Source: PALSA-607 sp963825425 (GTDB lineage Bacteria > Actinomycetota > Actinomycetes > Acidothermales > Acidothermaceae). From it: a stretch of 64,000 bases of DNA. The stretch covers positions 310,001 to 374,000 of the forward strand of contig CAWGTF010000010.1 of the NCBI GenBank assembly GCA_963825425.1, read 5' to 3'. Positions 9,814 to 18,258 of the stretch are shown here, one piece after another; within the stretch, counting starts at the first letter, position 1; each line of letters starts with the position of its first letter. The notes below the pieces were generated by a model. The model was given only the letters and a program-made list of their open reading frames with translations. It made no database searches and was not told the DNA's origin. The position numbers and the translations under genes were made by a program.

Positions 9814-10420
9814 ATGACCAGACAGTTGCTGAGCGTCGGCATCGCGCTGCCGGCCGGGCTGCCGGAGGCCACCGCGGTGAGCATTGCGTCGATGACTGGC
9901 CGGCTCGGGTTCGCGACGTTACACCTGGCCGCCGTCCCGTCTTCGGATTTGTTGGAACGCCTGGTCGACGCCGCGGCGCCGGCGTTGGTCGTGGTCGACC
10001 AGAGCAGCGAGGCGCATCGGAGTCGTCCGCGTGAACGACCCGCAGGCCGTTGCGGCCGAGCGCGCGAAGCTGGACGCCGAGGGAGCGACCCGTCCGCTTC
10101 AGGTGGCGGTCCCGATCTCCATCGGCCGCACCATGAGCGAGGCGGTTGCCCGCGCTGACCTCGAGCCGAGATTCACCGGCGACCGGCACCCGCGCGACGT
10201 CGGCATCTTCGGGACTTTCGAGCAGGCCCAGGAGCAGGTGCTGGCGCTGGCCCGCGCTGGGGCCGACGACCTGGTGCTCGACGTGCCGCTCGAACGCGAC
10301 GTCGCCGACGTGCTGGCACAGATTCGAGCGCTCGTGGTGGGAGCCACGCCCGAGCTGGTACGCGCGCCGCCGCGTCCGGACCGCACCCTGCCGCCGCGGA
10401 CCGTCTTCTATGGGAGCTGA
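9814..10420 (+). CDS. Short luciferase-like (LLM-type) flavin protein, frameshifted
   Basis: A strong AGGAGGAACC ribosome site precedes ATG 9814. The first frame reads to about 10,020 and the second continues (VNDPQAVAAERAKLDAEG) to a stop at 10,420, giving about 200 residues with one break. The C-terminal part (HPRDVGIFGTFEQAQEQVLALARAGADD in outline) resembles the end of F420- or FMN-dependent luciferase-like oxidoreductases, but the protein is much shorter than a full 300-residue barrel. The function is unknown. It follows the VWA gene and precedes the dioxygenase genes. Confidence 0.5.
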
Positions 10421-10572
10421 CGCCGACCGTTGCCGAACTTCGGATATCCGCCACTTCGCCCGCTGAACCTGTTCTGCCGGGGCCAGGACCCCAAGACTTG
10501 CGGTCACGCGTAGCGCCCTGGCCCTGTGAGTGTGCAGGCCGCGGGCCGTCGACGAGACGAGGAGCCACGGAG

Positions 10573-11122
10573 ATGACCACGACCAGCCCCGCACACGGAG
10601 GTGCGGTCCAGCATGCGAGCTACACCACCAAGTTCGGGTCGCTGGTGTCGTACGAGAAGGGCGGCGTCGAGCTCATCGCGGACGACGCTCGGCACTACGC
10701 GTTCTCCAACGTGTTCGAGGTAGCGACGACTATGCCCGCTTGGGACCGCGTCGCCGTCGCCAAGAACTGGGAGTACGTCCTTGAAGCAGTGCGCGCCGAA
10801 GGCACGTCGCCATGGTTCACCGCGTCGCACGACGAGTTCGCGCTCTGCATGGACGACGGCGGCGGTGAGGTTCTCGTCGAGCTGGTGAAGCTCGAGACTC
10901 CGATCGCGACGGACGACGTGGACGGCGCGGTGCTCGTCGGCGGTGACCCGGTCGGCCCGAAGATGGGCCGAATCCACCTGAAGCGCGGCCACCAGGCGCT
11001 GCTGCCGAAGGGCTCGGCATACCGCTTCGTCAAGGACGGTCGACCCCGGCGTGCTGATCCTCCAGACCATCGGCGGGCAGCTCACCCAGTACCGCTGGGC
11101 CGAGATCTGCCAGACCGTCTGA
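10573..11122 (+). CDS. Hydroquinone 1,2-dioxygenase, small subunit (frameshift near 11,040)
   Basis: About 183 residues, matching the small (alpha) subunit of two-component hydroquinone dioxygenases (HapC/PnpC1 type). Diagnostic stretches are YTTKFGSLVSYEKGGVELI, ARHYAFSNVFEVATT, EGTSPWFTASHDEFAL and GHQALLPKGSAYRF. One frame change near 11,040 is needed to reach the conserved tail LILQTIGGQLTQYRWAEIC and stop at 11,120-11,122. With the next gene's product it opens hydroquinone to 4-hydroxymuconic semialdehyde using Fe(II). ATG 10573 follows GAGGAGCCACGGAG. Confidence 0.8.
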
Positions 11123-11163
11123 CCTGCCACCTTCCACTTTCCCCTGAACGAGAGAGCGCACCG

Positions 11164-12151
11164 ATGACGATCCAGCTCGATGTCGACCGGTCCGCCGACG
11201 TCAACGCCGACGGCTACCACGCAGTTCAAGCTCGGCGAGTTCAGCTTTGGACGCGACGAGTTCTTCGTCTACATCAAGTGGCCCACCGGCGGTCACATGA
11301 TGAGCGCCGACGCATTCCTGCGCGCGTTGCAGCGCGACGTGGCCTGGGACTTCTTCTACGGCATCGTCAACTTCGACGGCGTCTTCGGGACCGTCAACCA
11401 CTACGGCACGGTCGACATGTTCGCCGGTCGCTACAACGACTCGTACCGCAAGGCAGAGCTCGACTACAGCGAGAACCTCGAGACCCCGGTCATCCGCGAG
11501 ACGTTCAAGTCGATGCTGTCGGACTGGACCAACCAGTCCTTCGATCCGTTCGCGTCGCCGCACGAGACCGGCTCAGCGTTCGGGGTGAAGAACGGCAACA
11601 ACGACGCTGCGGTGACCCGCCAACGGGTCGCCGCGGCCCGGATGGTCGGTCTGCCCGGGTGACCAGCAGCCGCGCACCGACGAGATGGGCTTTCCGATCA
11701 ACCGGATGTTCGCCGACGTCGACCAGGCCGAGCCGGTCGTCGAGGTCGAGCCGGGCTTCGAGAACGAGGTGGCGGCGTTCAGCCTGTTCGCCTACCTGTC
11801 CCGCTCCAACGTGACGTGGAACCCCTCGGTCGTCAGCGTCTGCAAGGACTCGCTTGCCTGCCCGACGACCGAGGAGTACATCCTGCCGATCATCCACGGC
11901 AACGACCGGGTCGAGTGGTTCATCCAGCTCTCGCGACCAGATCACCTGGGAGGTCGAGGACCGCGACACCGGGTGCGGTGCGCTCGCGCGTGGTGATGAA
12001 GGCGGGCGACGTCTCGGCGATGCCGGCCGACATCCGCCACCAGGGCTACTCGCCCAAGCGGTCGATGCTGCTGGTGTGGGAGAACAACTCTCAGGCGATC
12101 CCCGAGGCGATCGCCTCCGGGAAGGCGCCGACCTACCCGATCGAGTTCTGA
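11164..12151 (+). CDS. Hydroquinone 1,2-dioxygenase, large subunit (several frameshifts)
   Basis: About 330 residues once frames are joined, the usual length of the large (beta, HapD/PnpC2) subunit. Conserved parts appear in order: LGEFSFGRDEFFVYIKWPTG, NFDGVFGTVNHYGTVD, TFKSMLSDWTNQSFDPFA, LSRSNVTWNPSVVSVCKDSL, EEYILPIIHGNDRVEWF and MPADIRHQGYSPKRSM. Frame changes fall near 11,220, 11,658, 11,935 and 11,972. Two of them (in GGGTGACC and GGGTGCGG contexts) are restored by removing one G, which suggests sequencing errors. Start ATG 11164 follows a GAACGAGAGA stretch. Confidence 0.8.
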
Positions 12152-12158
12152 CCCCCGC

Positions 12159-13625
12159 GTGCAGTCAAGGCTGTTCATCGGCGGCGAGTTCGTCGATGCC
12201 GCCGACGGCGCAACCCTCGAGACCATCGACCCGCACGACGGGTCAGTGCTCGCGGAGGTCGCGGAGGCCAAGCAGGAGGACGTCGACCGCGCGGTCGCGG
12301 CGGCCAAGCAGGCGTTTCACCACTGGAGCCACCTGGCCGCGGCGGATCGTGGGCGGCTGCTGCTGAAACTGGCCGATGCCATCGAGGACGACGCGGAGAG
12401 CCTGGCGTTGCTCGAGACCCGCGACACCGGGCACCCGTTGCGGGACACCCTCGGTCTTGACGTGCAGCGCACGGCTGCGACGTTCCGCTACTTCGGCGGG
12501 ATGGCCGACAAGTTCCAGGGCACCGTGGTTCCGGTCGAGCAAGGCTTCCTCGACTACGTGGTGCCCCGAGCCACTCGGGGTGGTCGGGCAGATCGTTCCG
12601 TGGAACTTCCCGGTCATGTTCGTCAGCTGGAAGCTCGGCCCCGCACTGGCAGCTGGCAACTGCGTCGTGATGAAGCCGTCGGAGATCACGCCGCTGTCGG
12701 CGCTGCGGATCGCGGAACTGGCCGCCGGCCGTCGGCTTTCCGCCTGGTGTCATCAACATGGTTCCGGGGTACGGCCAAATCGCCGGACAGCGGATCGTCG
12801 ATCACCCGGACGTCGCGAAGGTCTCCTTCACCGGCAGCACCAACGTCGGCAGGCAGATCGCGAGGGGCGCCGCGGAGACACTCAAGAAGGTGCACCTCGA
12901 GCTCGGCGGCAAGGGCGCCAACATCGTCTTCGATGACGCCAACCTTCCGGCGGCCGTCGCCGGCACGGCATTCGGCATCTTCCACAACCAGGGCCAGGCC
13001 TGCATCGCCGCAAGCCGACTCATCGTGCACGAGTCGGTCAAGGAGGAGTTCCTGGACCGACTGATCGCGTTGGCCGCATCGATCCGCCTCGGCGACCCCA
13101 AGGACCGGACCACCGAGATGGGGCCGCTCACCTCCGCACTGCACCGCGACCGCGTCATGTCGTATCTCGCGACTAGCTGGTGACGACGGCGGCACCGTCC
13201 TCACCGGCGGCAAAGCGCCGAGCGACGTAGCGCTCGCGTCGGGCTACTACATCGAGCCGACGATCGTGGAGACCCGGCCCGATGCTCGCGCGGCCCAAGA
13301 GGAGGTCTTCGGCCCGTTCATGGTGGTGCATACCTTCAAGACGGACGACGAGGCGCTGGAGATCGCCAACGGCACGGCATACGGCCTCGGTGGTGGCCTC
13401 TGGACGACGAACCTTTCCCGGGCTCACCGGGTGGCGCGCGAGCTGCGTGCCGGGATGGTCTGGGTCAACTCCTACAAGCGGGTCAACCCCGGCTCACCGT
13501 TCGGTGGAATCGGCGTCTCCGGCTACGGTCGCGAGATGGGCTTCGAGGCCATGCGGGAGTACACCGAGCCCAAGGCGACCTGGATCAACGTCGACGCCCA
13601 GCTGCCACCCTTCTACGCTCGCTGA
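12159..13625 (+). CDS. Aldehyde dehydrogenase, likely 4-hydroxymuconic semialdehyde dehydrogenase (frameshifted)
   Basis: About 488 residues over three frame changes (near 12,573, 12,738 and 13,172). It carries the full ALDH set: VGQIVPWNFPVMF, KPSEITPL, FTGSTNVGR, catalytic Glu in LELGGKGANIVF, catalytic Cys in NQGQACIAAS, EEVFGPF and NPGSPFGG near the end. Directly downstream of the hydroquinone dioxygenase, it would oxidise 4-hydroxymuconic semialdehyde to maleylacetate. The family alone does not fix the substrate; the assignment is from context. The break near 12,738 is repaired by deleting one T from a TTT run. Confidence 0.78.
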
Positions 13626-13633
13626 CCGCTCCG

Positions 13634-14575
13634 TCAGTCCGTCGCCGTGCGCCGGACGTAGCCGGCGGTTGATCCGAAGCGACGCTTGAACGTCTCGGAG
13701 AAATAGGCAGTGGACGTGAAGCCACAGCGCGCCGCAACATCGACGACCCGCAGGTCGCGCGCGTCAGGGCGGCACAAAAGCGTGTGCGCGAGGTCAAGTC
13801 GCCGGGCCAGGATGTGCTCCGGGATGCTGGTACCGCCCTCGGCGAACAGGCGCGACAGGTGCCGCTCGCTGATCCCCGCGCCGTTGGCCACGTCGGCCGC
13901 CGACAGCGAGGGATCGGTCAGGTGGTCGTCGATGAATGCTCGAGCGGCCGCGCGGTGCGCGACCGGCAACCCGACCCGGCCGCCGGTCGCCAGGACCGAC
14001 ACGAGCTCGAGGATGGTTCGCTCGTCGGCGGGCACCGCAGACCGGCCGACGGCGCGGCCCACCAGGCGCACCAGCGCTCGCGCGTATGGGTTGGCTCCGG
14101 CGCCTGCGGCGTCGAGGAACAGCGGCGACACAACGGTCGCCATGCCGGTGAGTTCGGTGAACGCGTCCCGGCGGACCTTGACTGCCAGCTCCTCCAACCC
14201 GTGGCCGAAGCCACGCAGGAAGGGCCGGTCGACGTCGCAGACAAGAAGCTGGCCAGGCGCAACGATGCGCCGTGCGCCGGCGTGCTCCCAGACGGCCTCA
14301 CCGCGAAGAGCGGCGTACACCACAATCGAGTCGCCCGGCCGCCGGGACACCATAGCTTTGTCGCGCAGCACGGCGTGCGGGGTGCCCTGCACTCTTGCAA
14401 GGTGCAGCCGGTCGAGCTGCAGATTGGTCTCCCGTGCGCGAAACGGCACATTCGCCGGCACGAGGCACGTCAACCCGATCAGTGCGGCGGCGTTGTGCCG
14501 CTCCCAGACCTCGACACCCCGGTCCTGCGGGAGCCCCGAAACCTCGAAGGTTTCAGGCACAGGGATGCTGTGCAT
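13634..14575 (-). CDS. AraC family transcriptional regulator
   Basis: About 313 residues. A C-terminal AraC double helix-turn-helix (LSAADVANGAGISERHLSRL, then VVDVAARCGFTSTAYFSETF) follows an N-terminal ligand domain of the AraC-binding-like type (AraC_binding_2). ATG 14575 is preceded by a perfect GGAGGAACAGGC ribosome site. A longer in-frame reading upstream lacks support. It lies beside the hydroquinone branch and may activate it. Confidence 0.85.
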   Translation of the reverse strand: MHSIPVPETFEVSGLPQDRGVEVWERHNAAALIGLTCLVPANVPFRARETNLQLDRLHLARVQGTPHAVLRDKAMVSRRPGDSIVVYAALRGEAVWEHAGARRIVAPGQLLVCDVDRPFLRGFGHGLEELAVKVRRDAFTELTGMATVVSPLFLDAAGAGANPYARALVRLVGRAVGRSAVPADERTILELVSVLATGGRVGLPVAHRAAARAFIDDHLTDPSLSAADVANGAGISERHLSRLFAEGGTSIPEHILARRLDLAHTLLCRPDARDLRVVDVAARCGFTSTAYFSETFKRRFGSTAGYVRRTATD

Positions 14576-14689
14576 GCCTGTTCCTCCCAGTCCTGGGCGC
14601 ACGTCAGACCGCCACGAGCTTGTCGTGAATCCCACCACGCGGATTACGGTTGCGTCCAGCGGAAGTCTGTTTGTCCGCAAATCTTAGGA

Positions 14690-15577
14690 CTAGCTGCTGG
14701 CCGCCAGCCGGCGTACCGACTCGAGCGCGCGGTGGAGGTGCAGCTCCTGTCGATCGGCTCGGTGGGCGACCGCCAACGGCACAGTCTTGTCTCCAGCGAG
14801 CGGAACGTACATGACACCTGCCAGTGTGAGGCTGGTGACTGGCTCGGGAACGATGGCCAGTCCTAGTCCGCCCGCGACCAAGGTCAGCAAGGTGGACGTT
14901 TCGCTTACTTCCGCCCGGAATCGAGGCTCGAAGCCTGCACCCCGGCACAGGTCGACGACCACGTTGTACATGACCGCGCCCCGGCGTTCGGTGTGCACCA
15001 CCAGGTCGTGCCCTTCGAGGTCGGCAACCCTAAGACGCTCGCGCGTTGCCAGGGGATGGTCCGCGGCGAGCGCAACGACGAGGCGGTCGTGTCTGAGCAC
15101 CTCGACCGTCAGGCTGGCATCGGCGATGGGCGGTCGCAGCAGGGCGATGTCGATGGTCCCGTCACCCAAGGACCGGACTTGGTCCGGGACGAGCATCTCA
15201 CCCTGGAACGCGAAGTCGATCCCGGGCAGCTCCGCCGCGAGTCCTCGGACGAGGCGGGGGAGCAGGCTGTAGGTAGCGGACCCCACGCAACCGATGGTCA
15301 GTCGCCCGATCGTGCCGGCGGCGACCGATCGGGCTTCGAACCCCGCTTCGTCCACTCCTGCTAGCAACGCACGCACGCGTTGGAGGTAGGCCTCGCCGGC
15401 GTCGGTGAGGTCCACCTTCCGGGTTGTGCGACGGAGGAGCTGCACGCCGAGCTCGGCTTCGAGCGCCTTGATCTGCTGCGAGAGCGGGGGCTGCGCCATG
15501 TGCAGTCTGGCCGCCGCCCGCCCGAAGTGCCGTTCCTCTGCGACGGCAACGAAGTAGCGCAGATGCCGCAATTCCAT
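14690..15577 (-). CDS. LysR family transcriptional regulator
   Basis: About 295 residues. The N-terminal winged HTH begins MELRHLRYFVAVAEERHFGR and includes AQPPLSQQIKALEAELGVQL. The rest is a LysR substrate-binding domain. It is divergent from the thiolase gene across 75 bp, the usual arrangement for LysR control of a catabolic operon (for example the CatR/ClcR group). ATG 15577 gives the canonical N-terminus. Confidence 0.9.
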   Translation of the reverse strand: MELRHLRYFVAVAEERHFGRAAARLHMAQPPLSQQIKALEAELGVQLLRRTTRKVDLTDAGEAYLQRVRALLAGVDEAGFEARSVAAGTIGRLTIGCVGSATYSLLPRLVRGLAAELPGIDFAFQGEMLVPDQVRSLGDGTIDIALLRPPIADASLTVEVLRHDRLVVALAADHPLATRERLRVADLEGHDLVVHTERRGAVMYNVVVDLCRGAGFEPRFRAEVSETSTLLTLVAGGLGLAIVPEPVTSLTLAGVMYVPLAGDKTVPLAVAHRADRQELHLHRALESVRRLAASS

Positions 15578-15594
15578 TGAGACGTATCTCGTTT

Positions 15595-15623
15595 CACTGA
15601 TGACTGATTCTGATACTTCAGTG
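15595..15623. promoter_or_regulatory. Candidate LysR operator between lysR and thiolase genes
   Basis: Inverted repeat CACTGA-N17-TCAGTG lies in the divergent intergenic region, with an inner CTGA-N4-TCAG repeat. Its position, 18 bp from the LysR start and 30 bp from the thiolase start, suits joint control of both genes. Seen in sequence; binding by the neighbouring LysR protein is inferred. Confidence 0.45.
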
Positions 15624-15652
15624 TATGGCTGAGACCGCCTACTGTCGGTGTC

Positions 15653-16855
15653 ATGCCAGGAACCATGCAAGAAACCTTCGTATACGACGCCGTGAGAACA
15701 CCGTTTGGACGCTTCGGGGGCGCGCTCGCGGGGGTGCGGCCCGACGACCTGGCCGCCGGCGTCATCGCTGCGACGCTGGCTCGCAGTCCAGCCCTGGATC
15801 CGACCTTGGTCGGGGAAGTGGTGTGGGGCTGCGCGAATCAGGCCGGCGAGGACAATCGCAACGTCGGCCGGATGTCGCTGCTCCTGGCTGGCTTACCGAC
15901 GAGCGTTCCGGGCACGACCGTTAACCGGCTGTGCGGCTCCAGTCTCGACGCCATCATGATGGCGTCGCGCACGATCGAGACGGGCGACGCGGAGGTGATC
16001 GTCGCAGGCGGAGTCGAATCGATGACCCGGGCGCCGTGGGTGCTGCCCAAACCCGCGCGAGCCTTCCCGGCCGGCAACCTCGAAGCGGTGTCGACGACCT
16101 TGGGCTGGCGCCTGATCAACGAACGGCTGCCCGCGGAGTGGACGGTTTCCCTGGGGGAGGCGAACGAGCAGCTGGCGGACCGGTTCGCGATCTCACGCGC
16201 ACGTCAGGACGCCTTTGCCCTGAGGTCGCATGAGCGCGCTGCAAAGGCTTGGGCGGACGGGTTCTACGACGAACTCGTTGTCACGGTCGACGGCGTCGAC
16301 TTGATGAGCGACGAGAGCGTCCGACCAGGGACGACCCTCGACGCCCTCGCCGCACTCTCGCCGTCCTTTCGCCCCAGCGGCACCATCACGGCGGGCAACG
16401 CGTCACCGCTGAACGACGGCGCCGCTTCTGTTCTCCTGGGGTCGGGCGCGGCGGCGACCGTGCTCGGACGTGACCCGATCGCCCGGATCGCCGGGCGCGG
16501 TGTCCACGCCGTGGATCCGCAGGATTTCGGCTTCGCTCCCGTGGCGGCGGCGAACCGGGCCCTAGCGAGAGCGGGGCTCACCTGGGCGCAGATCGAAGCG
16601 GTCGAGCTGAACGAGGCGTTCGCAGTCCAGTCACTGGCCTGCATCGACGCATGGGAGGTCGACCCCGAGATCGTCAACAACCGTGGTGGAGCGCTCGCCA
16701 TTGGCCACCCGCTCGGCGCTTCGGGCGCCCGCTTGGTCGCCACGTTGGCGCACCGACTTCAGACCGACCGGCAGAAGTTCGGCCTTGCCGCCATCTGCAT
16801 CGGCGTCGGGCAGGCGCTAGCGGTGGTCCTCGAGAACACGACGCTGCCGTCGTGA
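15653..16855 (+). CDS. pcaF: 3-oxoadipyl-CoA thiolase (acetyl-CoA acyltransferase)
   Basis: 400 residues of the thiolase II family. The nucleophile is Cys94 (NRLCGSS). The base His352 is in GHPLGASG and Cys382 in CIGVGQ. The N-terminus YDAVRTPFGRFGGALAGVRPDDL is typical of PcaF/PaaJ-type thiolases. With the CoA-transferase genes directly downstream it would split 3-oxoadipyl-CoA into succinyl-CoA and acetyl-CoA, finishing the maleylacetate route. ATG 15653 is used; ATG 15665 is also possible. Confidence 0.85.
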   Translation: MPGTMQETFVYDAVRTPFGRFGGALAGVRPDDLAAGVIAATLARSPALDPTLVGEVVWGCANQAGEDNRNVGRMSLLLAGLPTSVPGTTVNRLCGSSLDAIMMASRTIETGDAEVIVAGGVESMTRAPWVLPKPARAFPAGNLEAVSTTLGWRLINERLPAEWTVSLGEANEQLADRFAISRARQDAFALRSHERAAKAWADGFYDELVVTVDGVDLMSDESVRPGTTLDALAALSPSFRPSGTITAGNASPLNDGAASVLLGSGAAATVLGRDPIARIAGRGVHAVDPQDFGFAPVAAANRALARAGLTWAQIEAVELNEAFAVQSLACIDAWEVDPEIVNNRGGALAIGHPLGASGARLVATLAHRLQTDRQKFGLAAICIGVGQALAVVLENTTLPS

Positions 16856-17517
16856 GCGCGGTCTTGTGCCCAAATCCGGACGCCGCCGTCGCGGGGATCG
16901 CGGACAGCTCGACCATCCTGATTAGCGGGTTCGGGATGGCCGGCGTGCCGGTCGAGTTGATCGACGCCCTGATCCGCCAGGGAGCCTCCGACCTCACGGT
17001 CGTGTGTAACAACGCGGGCAACGGCGACACCGGGGTCGCTGCGCTGCTCGATCAAGGTCGGGTGCGAAAGGTCGTGTGTTCGTTTCCGCGACAGTCCGAC
17101 TCCTGGGTCTTCGATCGGGTGTACCGCGCAGGGTTGGTCGAACTCGAAGTGGTACCTCAGGGCACGCTGGCCGAGCGCCTGCGTGCTGCCGGCGCGGGCA
17201 TCGGCGGCTTCTACTGCCGCACCGGCGTCGGTACGCCGCTAGCTCGCGACAAGGAGACTCGGGTCATCGATGGCCAGACTTACGTCCTGGAGACGCCACT
17301 GAAAGGTGACGTGGCACTCATCCGCGCACACCGCTCCGACCGCATGGGCAATCTCGTCTACCGCAAGACGGCGCGCAACTTCGGTCCTGTCATGGCGACT
17401 GCGGCCAGCACGGTTGTCGTGCAGGTCTCGGAGCTCGTCGAGATCGGCGACGTCGACCCGGAAGTGGTCGTTACCCCAGGCATCTACGTGGACAGGGTGG
17501 TGCACGTCTCGTGTTGA
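16852..17517 (+). CDS. pcaI: 3-oxoacid (3-oxoadipate) CoA-transferase subunit A
   Basis: A family I CoA-transferase alpha subunit of about 221 residues. It has the ILISGFGMAGVP start and the conserved PQGTLAERLRAAGAGIGGFY segment. GTG 16852 overlaps the thiolase stop. With subunit B it moves CoA from succinyl-CoA to 3-oxoadipate. The assignment to 3-oxoadipate, not acetoacetate, comes from the neighbouring thiolase and ring-cleavage genes. Confidence 0.83.
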   Translation: MSAVLCPNPDAAVAGIADSSTILISGFGMAGVPVELIDALIRQGASDLTVVCNNAGNGDTGVAALLDQGRVRKVVCSFPRQSDSWVFDRVYRAGLVELEVVPQGTLAERLRAAGAGIGGFYCRTGVGTPLARDKETRVIDGQTYVLETPLKGDVALIRAHRSDRMGNLVYRKTARNFGPVMATAASTVVVQVSELVEIGDVDPEVVVTPGIYVDRVVHVSC

Positions 17518-18164
17518 CCAGGGACGAGATGGCTGCGGTCGTGGCTCGGGACATTCCTTGGGGTTCTTACGTGAACCTGGGGATCGGTCAGCCCACGCTG
17601 GTGGCCGACCACTTGCCGGCGGGGTCGGGCATCGTCTTGCACACAGAAAACGGGATGCTCAACATGGGTCGCGCCGCGCGTGGCGACGAGGTCGACCCCG
17701 ATCTCATCAACGCTGGCAAAGTGCCGGTCATCGAGCTGCCCGGTGCCTCCTACTTCCACCACGCTGACTCGTTCGCGATGATGCGCGGAGGGCACCTCGA
17801 CGTGTGTGTCCTCGGTGCCTTCCAGGTATCCGCGAGTGGGGATCTGGCCAACTGGCACACCGGCGAGCCCGACGCGATCCCGGCCGTGGGTGGGGCGATG
17901 GACTTGGCCATCGGCGCGAAGCAGGTCTTCGTCATGATGGATCTCTTTTCAAGGGACGGCGCACCCAAGCTCGTCCGTGAATGCACCTATCCGCTCACCG
18001 GGGTGGGTTGCGTGGATCGCATCTACACCGACTTCGCAACCTTCGTGCTCGAGTCGGGTCGGGTGCGAGTCGCCGAGACCTTCGGGGTGACCGTCGGTGA
18101 ACTGGCAGACCGGCTCGACGTCGACCTGCGCCCCAGCGGCCTAGCGAACGGCGAAACGTTCTAA
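17511..18164 (+). CDS. pcaJ: 3-oxoacid (3-oxoadipate) CoA-transferase subunit B
   Basis: 217 residues of the beta subunit. The catalytic Glu46 lies in HTENGML, preceded by YVNLGIGQPTLVADHLP. GTG 17511 (or TTG 17514) overlaps the subunit A stop, as usual for this pair. It completes the A/B heteromer. A second, diverged pair is present at 29.8-31.2 kb. Confidence 0.83.
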   Translation: MLTRDEMAAVVARDIPWGSYVNLGIGQPTLVADHLPAGSGIVLHTENGMLNMGRAARGDEVDPDLINAGKVPVIELPGASYFHHADSFAMMRGGHLDVCVLGAFQVSASGDLANWHTGEPDAIPAVGGAMDLAIGAKQVFVMMDLFSRDGAPKLVRECTYPLTGVGCVDRIYTDFATFVLESGRVRVAETFGVTVGELADRLDVDLRPSGLANGETF

Positions 18165-18218
18165 GTCCCGCCATCCCGACGTAACACTCTCGACACAGGC
18201 AACCGGCGACGGTACCTT

Positions 18219-18243
18219 GAAATCTCATTCCGACAGACGGAAT
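18219..18243. promoter_or_regulatory. Three-half-site operator upstream of FAD monooxygenase
   Basis: GAAAT-N3-ATTCC-N7-GGAAT: three alternating half-sites, the last two forming ATTCCG-N5-CGGAAT. The same layout occurs at 32,240-32,264 (19 of 25 positions identical) and its first two half-sites at 21,645-21,657. The arrangement resembles operators of IclR-family aromatic regulators such as PcaU/PobR. The likely binder is the IclR protein at 31,228 (inference). It ends 15 bp before the GTG start. Confidence 0.6.
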
Positions 18244-18258
18244 AACGGAGGAGAGATC

